From Narthecium ossifragum (taxonomy: Eukaryota; Streptophyta; Magnoliopsida; Dioscoreales; Nartheciaceae): a DNA stretch of 64,000 nt. The DNA lies in assembly GCA_963920575.1 (NCBI GenBank), contig OY986972.1, positions 15,914,502 to 15,978,501 of the forward strand, read 5' to 3'. The position numbers were made by a program, and so were the translations under genes. This document shows positions 54,800-64,000 of the stretch, in pieces. The notes under the pieces are model-generated. The model saw nothing but the letters and a program-made list of their open reading frames with translations, was not told the DNA's origin and made no database searches. Position 1 is the stretch's first letter. The number at the start of each line of letters is the position of its first letter.

Positions 54800-56185
54800 T
54801 GATACGAGTCGATCCGACTCGACCAACTGGACCCGAACCCAGAAGAGGAACCAAGCTGGTTCAACCTCTTTCCTAGTTTGACTTGGACTTCCCTAGTTCA
54901 AACTAGAGTATTTAATTAGTATTTATCATTAGTCTTTTATTGAGTCCTAGTTGATTGTTAGGAATTAATTAAGAGTCCCTCTGAGTTAGGAAGTTGAGTT
55001 GAGTCAGAAACCTTATTACTTGCTAATCAAGCAATGGGGTTTTTCTAGTGGATTAGGACTCTGTCAGGTCTCTATAAAAGGACCTTAGTAGTTTTGTATT
55101 AGGTTATGATGATGATGAATGATGAGATGAATTATTAAGAATAGTTGATAAGTTATCATAGGAGTAGAATATCATAGGAGTAGAGATAATATAGCTTCCA
55201 CCCGATATCTACCATAGATCCATCTTCTTCCCCGTCGGTCATCTTCCCCGCAGCCGGCACCGCCTCCACCAGTGTTTCTCTTTCCCCCGTCACTTTCTCT
55301 CTCCGCCACGTCAGCGACCCCACAGCCACGTCAGCGCCACGTCACCCGCACTATTCATCATCTCCCTCCTCAAGTCATACCCTCGCTCCCGCCGATCTCC
55401 ACCGCCGTTCCCTCTCCGGCCACCCCCGTCGCCACCTAAACCCTCCATCGTCTTTCCCTAAGCCTCACGACTCCGGACAGCACCCTTACCGCCTCCTTCA
55501 CCGTCTCCGGCGCCTTCCCCGGCAAACCCGACCTTCATCCTCACTGCCATCACCCACGCCCATCCCCGATTTCACCCTTAAACCCTCCTAAAACCTTCCT
55601 TGTCTCTCCACGACCCTTTCCCGACCATCTTCCCGACGTCTCAAGCCCCAGCCGAGCTCCCCGTCGTCCCCGACGCCGGTGAACCCAAACCCCTACCGCC
55701 GTCTTCACCAGATCCGGCCGATCCGCCACCCATCTTCCAGATCCGAGCCGTTGGATCTCATCCCTACCTCCAGGCGACCCTTCCTGGAAGTATCCCGACC
55801 GCCGACGCCGTCCCTACGCCGGCGATTCTCAGCCCTCGGATCCAGGCTGGTTCAGCCAGCCAACTTGAATCAGACTCAGCCAAATCTAATTGATTCAGCC
55901 GAGCCAGTTAATCCGGATCCAGCCCAATCTAAGCCGATCAGCTTGATCCAGATCACTTCAGACTTGACCCAGTCAAGTCCCATCCAATCATGCTTAGCTA
56001 GATTCGATCCAGCTTCAGCCAGATCCGATCCAGCTCAAGCCAGATCCGATCCAGCTCAAGCCAGATCCGATCCAGCTAGCCAAATCAGCCAATTGGACTC
56101 AATCAAGTCCGATCAGGCTCAATTCTGATCGATTGGAGCAGTAGAGACCCATTACGAGAGGATCACGAGTAGACCGTTCGTAACA
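54800..56185 (+). mobile_element. Solo LTR, family B
   Basis: TGATACGAGTCGATCC ... CGTTCGTAACA with the perfect duplication GCCGG (54795-54799 and 56186-56190). It is 1386 bp. Its first 760 bp match 35175-34430 in inverted orientation; the second half does not. It contains a 21 bp tandem repeat (AGATCCGATCCAGCTCAAGCC type, 56014-56085, about three units). No coding domain; the Pro/Ser-rich open frames are low complexity. Confidence 0.85.
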
Positions 56186-56190
56186 GCCGG

Positions 56191-57292
56191 TGCATATTTG
56201 ATTCTTCTTCCTAACAACTATGTCGAAATGGTGATGTATTTTCCGTGTACATCATGTTGCTTATAACGTGCGCATGCACCGATATTTTTATGTGTATGTA
56301 CCGATATTTTTTTTTTGCGCATGTACAACTATCTGTGAGGAAGCAAATAAAGGATGATGTCCGGTTGATGGGTTGTAGTGCTGAGCATTTGTTTTGGTGT
56401 GAATGTACTTATAACTTGTGAATGTACATTTTTTTTGTGCGCATGTTCATTTGTTTTTTTTGCGATCCACATATCCCCAGGAAAGAAGTTGTGGAGGCAG
56501 CAGTGGGAACGCCAGTTCCATTGCATGTGTGAATCACTCATGCTCTCAATACAGTGAACTAGGACGAGGGTTTCAAAATTGGCCGCTAATCATCAATTGT
56601 CACGTAATTCTGAAGAAATTTTTTCAAGAATTGGAACATTGGTAGATTGTGCTATGTACCATTTCAGATTAATGTACTTTTGGTGTTTATGTACCATTTC
56701 AGATTGATGTACCCTTGTTAGAGTCATGTGCGATGAAGAATTATGTACCATTTTGAAATGATGACATATTTTCCGCGTACATGTTGCTTATAACGTGCGC
56801 ATGCACCGATATTCTTGTGCACATATACCGATATTTTGTGCACATGCCACCGAATCGGTAGTCCACTACCGATTCTTCCATCTAGTTTATCGGTAGACCA
56901 CTACCATTAGACTAGATCAACGAATCGGTAGTGAGATACCGATTGGTTGATAGAGTCCATCGGTATCTCATTACCGAACTACATGAAAAAATCAGCGCTC
57001 TTTTGCGCATGTACTAATATTTTTGTGCGCATATACCGATATTTTTGTGCACATGCCACCGAATCGGTAGTCCACTACCGATTCTTCTTTCTAGTTTATC
57101 GGTAGACCACTACCGATAGACTAGATCAATGAATCGGCAGCTCACTGCCGATTGAATTATACCGGTAGTGATATACCGATTGGTTGATAGAGTCCATCGG
57201 TATATCACTACCGATATTTGTGTGCGCATGTACTGATATTTTTATACGCATGTACTGATATTTTTGTACGCATGTATTGATATTTCGTTGTA
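56191..57292. repeat. Tandem ATCGGTAG / GTGCGCATGTACCGATATTT repeats
   Basis: Two larger units (about 56800-57000 and 57010-57235) each contain ATCGGTAG...CTACCGAT hairpin pairs, GACTAGATCAA and GGTTGATAGAGTCCATCGGT. A block containing GCTTATAACGTGCGCATGCA is duplicated (56260 and 56790). An exon-like stretch at 56480-56640 (after tccccag) has no recognisable product. Confidence 0.65.
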
Positions 57293-57895
57293 TACAAAAC
57301 CATGTTTCTTAATTAAAGGACGGATGATTATGAAAATTGCGAGGTTGAGATGGTCTGGGATGCAGACGGAGTAATGCATCTTATCAATAAGGCCCCAATG
57401 AAGCCTCCACTCGCAAAATCGGGTACAGGAATGGCAGGAAGGTATGTTTGCAGGCCTTCTTCGGGCTATGCTGTTATTAAATTATGGGGAAGTATTTGTA
57501 ACTCGCATTTGTGTGCAGCAAAAGAAAAGCATCTGCCTGGATTATTTCTTCTTCTCTTTTCTTGTTTTCCCATGTACATTTTCTCTAGTTTGTTTGATTT
57601 TCTGAATGAACGAAAAGGACTAATAACTTCCTCGCGACAGGGGTAACGCCATCATACGCCCAGCAGCAAAAAAACCCGTCGTGCTAGAGGAAGAAGCATC
57701 CATTGCAGTCGAGATGGAAGCTGATGCAAGGTTTGAAAACACAGGAAAAGCGTCTCGTTCCAGTAGATCCAAAGCAAGAAAGTCAATTCAGCGGCTTCTT
57801 GGGGTTTGCCGATCCCTTATGCTCATTGCCGTCGTGAACATCCCTCTCTATATCATGTTGCTCTTATACAAAACCATGTTTCTTAATTAAAGGAC
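57293..57895 (+). pseudogene. Unrecognised two-exon ORF between 29 bp direct repeats
   Basis: A possible first exon (57322-57440, donor gtatgt) encodes EVEMVWDADGVMHLINKAP and PPLAKSGTGMAGR. A second (from 57642 after gcgacag) encodes AIIRPAAKKPVVLEEEASIA, a basic segment (SRSSRSKARKSIQRLLG) and a hydrophobic tail (LMLIAVVNIPLYIMLLLY), with stop at 57890. An identical 29 bp sequence at 57293-57321 and 57867-57895 (TACAAAACCATGTTTCTTAA...) frames the block. I do not recognise the protein. It lies inside the Mutator element near its right end. Confidence 0.3.
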
Positions 57896-58122
57896 AATAA
57901 TGGGATATATCAAAAATCGTACATTGTGCACTTAACATTGGACGGTGCTTTAAAAATCGCGTCCTGTGCACTTAGAAAAGCAGGTGCACTTAGTAAAACC
58001 GGTAGTGCATATAACATGACCCGTGTTAGTGTGGTGTGGGGTTTTGAGGGTAGTTTAGGTAAGCAGATTTATTTTGTGTGGTGTGTTGAGTAAAAACTGG
58101 GGTTTTCAAACTTGAGCTGTGG

Positions 58123-58178
58123 TGTGTTGAGTAAATGTGGTGCGATGAGTCCAAATTATAGTGCGGATAGCCGCACTC
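58123..58178 (-). repeat. Right terminal inverted repeat of the Mutator element
   Basis: The reverse complement begins GAGTGCGGCTATCCGCAC; the 9 bp duplication follows at 58179-58187. Confidence 0.9.
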
Positions 58179-58187
58179 ATAGTGTAA

Positions 58188-58400
58188 TGCACATGACACT
58201 TGATCGGTAGTCCATTACCGATACTTCCACTCAATGAATCGGTAGACTACCGATTGAATTGTACCGATAGTGAGATACCGACTGGTTAATAAAGTTCATC
58301 GGTAATGAGCTGCCGATGGACTAGATGAATAATTCAATCGGTAGTTGAACCGATAGACTACATGAAAGAATCGGCAATGCAGTACCGATTCAGGCATGTG
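58188..58400. repeat. ATCGGTAG array outside the Mutator element
   Basis: The same inverted heptamer pairs and the GACTAGATGAA / GGTTAATAAAGTTCATCGGT blocks found at 56800-57235 occur here, beyond the target duplication. The element therefore inserted next to or into a related repeat. Confidence 0.65.
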
Positions 58401-59452
58401 TAATGCACATGCCACGTCAGCATGTACACAAATGAGCACTCATATAAGTAAAAAACCCTAGATTATAAAAAAATTATATAAGTTTATTATTTATGACGTA
58501 CATGTGATATTCAACAAGCTTTTGAACCTATTTAGAATCAGCAAATGCCCTCGCGGCATTAGAACCAGAAAGCCAATAGAATTCGAACAAGACCATTTCA
58601 CTCGAGAGGATAATCGTCGTATATGTGCTAACCCCAATAAGATTCGTCATCAATGGCGTGACTTTATGAAATGGAAAGCTTACGTTATAAAGACGAAAAC
58701 TACTGTCTGCTAACTTACAGGGATATATTTGTAGCGACAACGACGATGACGATGATGACAGCTGCAATAGCAAAATACATCATCCTTAATGTTCTAATGT
58801 TGAACAACATAAAGATAAGCACAAAATGAATATTTTCTGATCAAAGTGGACTCTTTGAATCACACGGAAACCAACAATTTCAGCATAAGAATTTCCACAT
58901 ATCATCATCATGCTGTCTGTGTCAAGAATCGTGAGAGTCCATATGTTAGTCCACATTCTTTATAATCATTAGACACATGAGAATCAGTATTGTTTTTCTT
59001 TTCTGCCAGACTCTTTGTATCACATAGGAATCAACAATTTCAGCATATGAATTTCTGCACACAATCATCATGCTGTCTGTGTCAAAGAATTCTCAGAGCT
59101 CATCTGTTTAATAATTTTTTTATCAAGATTAGGAATTAGAAGATCATAACTCTAGCAAGTAGCACATGAAAGGCAAGTTTATGTGGATTAAACCAACATT
59201 TCACATTTATATCACGAAGAGAGGATAACATCAAGGACAATATCCAAATGATTAAGAACAAGAAGCATCACTTTACTGCTATACTGGTATCCTCTCTACA
59301 AAACATAGTTCCAGCTACTCGAAAGTTAAAAATAGCTCCACCTTCCTCACTACAAGATACAAACATATGAACACTAGTTAGAAGCAATTCTGCTGCCAAC
59401 AGTACCCCAAGATTCATAACATGGCATCCAGAAAGCCTGCATATATAGCAAA
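58401..59452 (-). other. 3' flank and UTR of the HIPL gene
   Basis: Spacer downstream of the HIPL stop. An ~85 bp block occurs twice (58849-58930 and 59009-59095), both with GACTCTTTG, ACAATTTCAGCATA and CATGCTGTCTGTGTCA. No further gene seen. Confidence 0.5.
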
Positions 59453-62400
59453 CTAAAGATTGAAACCGATTGCTAGCATGAAAGATCCGAACAAGAGCAT
59501 AAGCAATTGATGGAAATTCTTCGACTGGGATGCGGAAGAGGGAGCGCCAGGAGCTGGAGACACAATGGCCGTCATATTCTCCTTCGAGCAAGTGTACTTG
59601 CATCGGCTCGGACGAACTACTCTATAGACACCCTTGCTGGTCAAGATGTAAACATCCTTTTTGTTGTCTTCACCAAATGAGTATATGTAGCCTATAGATG
59701 GAAGAGGGCTCCCACCAACAACATCACAAGGAATTGGTGAGTCACTGGCACAGTTGAAAGGTATATTGTTGCTTGTATAGTTTCCACTATTCTCAGGGTT
59801 CTCTATACCTGCCCACATAGCACTTCCATACAGATCTGTATACAAGTAGCTACAAGCAAAATGCAACTTAGAATGCTTATGTCGAAAACTTGTGACATAA
59901 TATGAGATTTCAAATGCCAAAGTATTAAGTAAGGAGACATTCTCACCTGCCATACATGCATGGATCAACCATGGACCTGTAGACATAACCTCCTGTTATT
60001 GAAGCAGATCCCATTGTGTTCATAGAGCTATGACTATATCCCATGATAGGGAAGATGGGGTTAATGGAACCAAGGGATGTGTTTCCTCCAGGGGTCGATG
60101 GAGGTTTGTAAAGGCCAGGTCCCTCGTATACACGCCATCCATAGTTTCCACCCTTTGAGATTAAGTCAACTTCTTCATATGCATCCTAAAAGTCAAGTCA
60201 TTGAAGTATTAAGATCTAGTTGAAAAAAAGAAGAAGATTTGGTTTGAGTATCTGAAGAAGAAACAATCAACTATGAGGCGGAGAATATTGCAAACTATTA
60301 ACTTCACCAATCAGCCTAAAAGCTTAAGCTGGTACGAAGGATATTTATATAGTTTAATCTGTGGAATTAAATTTCATAAGAACCCTTTCCTGCCTACTTG
60401 GTAGTGCAATCCAAACTCTCGTATCAATCCCCCAAAAACTGCAATATTATCACTGTGATCCTCCAGAAGAGCAGTTGCCAAGGTCCATTGACCATTCTCT
60501 TAATCTTATAATTCATCCTTTTTTTCTTTTGCACCTCTATATAGCAACAAGGAAAGGTCTGATTCAATACATGTTTGAGTATTGTCTATTACATGCACCC
60601 GAATCAATTCTTGAGCAATCATATAATTTTCAAGGTTAGCGTCAATGGGGAAATCTTCATTAAATGTTTGTTAGTATAGTGTTCTTGTGAGCTTATGGAG
60701 AGCAAATGGCTTTAGAACTTCCTCATTTCCATATACATCCCACTTTAGACTTTAAACCCACTTTCATCCTTAAAACATTTTACTGGTGTAGAGAATCACA
60801 AGTAGGATCAACTTTTCTGACTAGTGCAAAGTGCGGACTTCCTACAAATGAATTGTAGCCCAAGTTGTTATCCATAAGATCCACTATTTTACAGAAACGA
60901 TAAATTCCTAAGGGAACTAGTACTTTTAGACAATTAATATATTTCTGACTAGTGCAAAGTGCGGACTTCCTACAAATGCATTGTAGCCCAAATCGTTATC
61001 CATAAGATCCACTATTTACAGAAACGATAAATCCCAAAGAGAATTTTTACTTTTGGACAATTAATACATTCGGATGATGGAGCATGCTGAAGAAGTATAA
61101 TAGAGAATGTAACACAACGAATGGAAGAGAATATACAGAACCTGTCCAACATCTGCACAAAAGAAGTAAGAAGGCCTTTCTGAATCAAAACTGCAGCGCC
61201 AGGGATTTCGAAGACCCAAGGCCCAGATCTCACCCTGCAAGCCACTATCGTCAGCAGATGGATTATCCTTTGGAACTGAATAGTTTCCCCAAAGACCAAG
61301 GTCATTTATCTCGTTTGGACCTAGAAATACATAGGAAATATGAGGAAACTTCTGAAGATTAGGAAGCACACAAACCTAGAGTTTAAAGAACAAGAAACCA
61401 TAAGTTCTTATTCCTATAGAACTAGCACTACAACTACAAGCCTAACTCAAATTGGATCCCCAATGATTCAGTGATAATATAGTCTTGAAAAATCAAGAAC
61501 CATGAGACATTACTTCTTTCCACATGAAGCCTAACTCAAATCAGATCCCCAATGATTCAGTGATAATATAGTCTCGAAAAATCAAGAACCATAAGACATT
61601 ACTTCTTTCCACATGTTGATATAAACCTCAAAGTTTTGCTTAGATTTTGTTAAAAGATGTTTTCTAGACTCTGCACCGATCCTGTTAGTAGGAACTTGTA
61701 CTTTCAGATGACTGCAGTTTCAGAAAATTAAAGGTCTTCCTAGGATAAATGTCAAATTATCTATCTCATATGAACAAAAATGTAATGCTCAGAAACTTCA
61801 TGTTCATGACTTCCATGACTTCAATGACAATATACAGAGTAAAAATACAAGGTCTTCAGATGATAAATGGCAGATTATCTAGTTCATCTAAAGAAAAGCA
61901 CAAATCTCAAAAGAAAACATTCTATTCATGACTTCTTTGGCTTGTAAATAGCAAAACATAGGTCATGTCCATGGAGCATTCTCTTATTTTCAATTAGAAT
62001 GCCCTTAAGTAACTTTGGAGAAAGTATGAGCAAAGTTTGTCAAGTACTTCTGGATCTTCTGATTACATTCATTGCTAAATAATTGCCAACCACTATAGTC
62101 GTAAATCTTATAACTTCATCAGAAATGCCAAGATTGGGAAAAGATTCCCAGTGAAAGTGATTCATGCTGGTGAAACATCCATAATAATTTATATAAAAAA
62201 ATAACTTAAGTGATATATAAAACATCTTTCTCTAGCAATCTTATTCTGTCCTTCATTGTCTTATTGCTCGCAGTTCCAGCATCTGGCATGATCCTTTAAA
62301 ATTACTTACTGATAGTGACAGGTGAAATCCACAGAACTAGGTTTAAACTTCTCCCTCCTTTCTACTTAAGTATGCTAATGATCTCATGATATAGCTTTCA

Positions 62401-63849
62401 ACTCTACAATTTCTTTGTTGATTTTTTGGCAGCAAGATTACTATTCTCACTCAGCTGTCTTTGCACGTTTTCAACTATACTCTCCTCACCTCTACACACA
62501 AGTTTACTCATCTAGAGCTTCTGGGTTATACCATAATACCAAAATAGAACAAGCGTCCTTACAATTCTAACAAAAATCAGCTTCTTTGTTCCTCAAAAGG
62601 GCATTAAAAATTTTTCTGCACCATATCTAAAAACATGTAAATAAAAACTATAGGCATCTTTAATATTAGAGAGGGGAAGGGGGGAGAAGGTGCACAGATT
62701 TCATAGAATGTATTTCTGAGTGACTCACTTGGTATGTTATCAATATCAAGCCTCATAATTTTCCCAAGAAGAGACTTCTTGTTTTGTGCAAAATTGAAAG
62801 GATCGCCTTGATTTCCACCGTCTCCCATCATAAAGTACAAGTATCCATCTTCAGGTCCGAAAAGAATTTGCCCTCCATGATGAGAAGTGAATGGAAGCCC
62901 CATTGTGAAGATCCTCCTTACTTCAGATGGTTTTGCAGATGTTGCCTAAAAAGAGACACATCGAAGTAATGTAATCGTCTTTCAAGTATCAGCTTAAATA
63001 GTATGTACAAATGATCTGAGATATAGCAGCTTTTCTTGGAAGCACTTAGATTGTTACCGTGGAAGGTGTTGATGAAGTGCCATTAACACTATACTCTGCA
63101 ACAACACTTTGATATCGGCATGGTTGGGCACCATTGTCAGAAGGGAGCTGCGAGGGATCACATCCGACGTCAGAATTACATGAACATCTTCCAGAACAGC
63201 TTGCTGATTGAACTCTGTCACAATTGAATGAAGCAAAAAGTCTTCCATTGGTTGTGAAGTTTGGATGAAATGCTAAACCCATTAGCCCAAACTCGGTGTT
63301 GAAATAAACTTCATCAGTTAAATCGAGAAAAGGGCTTGACTCATCAAGTCCCAATGTTCCACCCGATCCATCGTCTGGAACAGTTGCCAACCACATCTTA
63401 CCCTCCTGATTGGACAAGAAGACGCGATTTGACCCATCAGGGTGAGCTACCATATTAAGGTAAGATCCATTTCCAATTCTCTCTACACACATGCCGCTAG
63501 GAGCAGTTAAATTTGTTGTGGTGTTAAACAGTGGCGTTTTACCATCAAAACACACAGTTTCAGCACCAGTTGACCCTCCAAACGTGTTACAAAAGTCGCT
63601 TTTTGATTGCCACAAATCTGGTAGTTTCGATGTGGAAGCCGGCAAACCTGCACTTCCTTGCAGTGATGGTGCAAATGGAGAGTTCACTATAGATGTGTCT
63701 TTGCAAGCATCCCAAACGTGTCCACAGAAGTCATTTGTGGCATCTTTGGATTGTGCAGTGTTTGCCGAGAGAGTGCGATTGCACAAAACAGGAACAGTTC
63801 GAAGCTTTGGTTCGAGACTGAACAAGTCAGCTGAAAATGGATCACATTT
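59453..63849 (-). CDS. HIPL1: HIPL1-like glucose/sorbosone dehydrogenase-type protein, GPI-anchored (5' exon missing)
   Basis: Secreted hedgehog-interacting-protein-like protein with a PQQ-type sugar dehydrogenase beta-propeller; its substrate in plants is unknown. In-frame exons on the - strand: 63849-63058, 62945-62729, 61320-61142, 60185-59947 and 59849-59453, with GT-AG introns. The first visible exon starts KCDPFSADLF, the end of the Cys-rich N-terminal domain, so signal peptide and start lie beyond 64000. Landmarks: MCVERIGNGSYLNMVAHPDG, FGLMGLAFHPNF, GLPFTSHHGGQILFGPEDGY, MMGDGGNQGDPFNFAQNKKS, GLRNPWRCSFD, GGNYGWRVYEGPG. The C-terminus has a Ser/Pro/Ala-rich region and a hydrophobic tail (LLMLLFGSFMLAIGFNL), a typical GPI signal. 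Many N-glycosylation sites. No breaks seen. Confidence 0.93.
60813..61069. repeat. 129 bp tandem duplication in a HIPL intron
   Basis: Two adjacent copies (60813-60941 and 60942-61069), both beginning TTTCTGACTAGTGCAAAG and containing CCATAAGATCCACTATTT. They lie wholly in the intron between the exons ending 61142 and starting 60185. Confidence 0.85.
61441..61617. repeat. 89 bp tandem duplication in a HIPL intron
   Basis: Copies at 61441-61529 and 61530-61617, sharing CCAATGATTCAGTGATAATA and GACATTACTTCTTTCCACAT; nearly identical, so recent. Confidence 0.88.
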
Positions 63850-64000
63850 CTGCAAAACCACAGGTGGCAATCATATGATTAATATCCCATGACTGGTAAT
63901 GGAAAAGATAGTACTGAGACATTCTACAAGGTTGTCTCAGCTAAACAACACAGATATTAATCAGTTAGAAGCTAAATTCACACATAATGTTTTCAAGTTA
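63850..64000 (-). other. HIPL intron at the window edge
   Basis: The acceptor TTTTGCAG ends at 63850 on the - strand; the rest to 64000 is intron, with the first exon outside the window. Confidence 0.75.

Larger units (their letters stand above)
42483..58178. mobile_element. 15.7 kb Mutator-like element with MURA-OTU and PMD genes
   Basis: Bounded by 56 bp inverted repeats (42483-42538 and 58123-58178, 50 of 56 matching, all six differences transitions) and the perfect 9 bp duplication ATAGTGTAA. The ends contain the palindrome GTGCGGCTATCCGCAC. Cargo in order: TRIM array, FAR1/MULE transposase with OTU region (+), TRIM, PMD gene (-) split by a solo LTR, BAHD and PQT3-like fragments, solo LTR B, tandem ATCGGTA-type repeats and an unknown ORF pair. 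Without the four later LTR-type insertions it would be about 10 kb. The transposase and PMD genes converge. Both are broken, so it is a dead copy. Confidence 0.88.

Noticed and set aside
55600..56128. Pro/Ser-rich frames with a repeated ARSDPAQ motif
   Set aside because: Product of a 21 bp DNA repeat within solo LTR B, not a gene.
63491..63892. 133-codon + strand open frame
   Set aside because: It is the antisense shadow of the HIPL exon 63849-63058.

Overview
This is nuclear DNA of a flowering plant. Three spliced plant genes sit at the edges: a DDT-domain chromatin protein (1399-5366, +), an arabinogalactan glucuronosyltransferase of the GlcAT14 family (6260-8987, -) and a GPI-anchored HIPL glucose/sorbosone-dehydrogenase-like protein (59453-63849, -). 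The first and last run off the window. The GC- and Gly-rich first exon of the GlcAT14 gene and the repeat types lean weakly towards a monocot or a related early lineage; the species cannot be named from sequence alone.

The 49 kb between the GlcAT14 promoter and the HIPL 3' end is a nest of transposable elements, many with boundaries that can be read to the base. Block 1 (about 9.5-29.5 kb) is a RING-H2 (ATL-type) E3 ligase pseudogene, possibly carried by a Mutator-like element. It is split by an 18.3 kb Ty3/Tat-lineage retrotransposon (10285-28632). That element has a short CACTA transposon in its leader and a gag-only copia element (21236-26163) in its antisense ORF. The copia element in turn carries a TRIM (21900-23041) in one LTR, giving four levels of nesting. 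The Tat element has gag, protease, RT, RNase H, a second (archaeal-type) RNase H and integrase remnants on the + strand, and an antisense ORF with a plant mobile domain (PMD).

Block 2 (about 29.8-40.3 kb) is an old Mutator-like relic with a decayed PMD gene (38.7-39.5 kb). It is filled with a TRIM, a 2.4 kb solo LTR with perfect target duplication (31146-33552) and two further LTR-derived blocks.

Block 3 (42483-58178) is the most interesting object: a 15.7 kb Mutator-like element with 56 bp terminal inverted repeats and a perfect 9 bp target duplication (ATAGTGTAA). It carries a FAR1/MULE transposase followed by an OTU cysteine-protease region on the + strand, and a convergent, spliced PMD gene on the - strand, a layout that recalls mudrA/mudrB. 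Dense arrays of ATCGGTA/TACCGAT inverted pairs flank both genes. It also holds fragments that look like BAHD acyltransferase and PQT3-type E3 ligase genes, an unrecognised ORF pair, two TRIMs and two solo LTRs. The transposase has lost its first catalytic Asp and both genes carry stops, so this copy looks inactive.

A recurring theme is short palindromes arrayed in several unrelated element families (AGATCGATCT at 20-22 bp spacing, CGGTCGACCG, ATCGGTA/TACCGAT).
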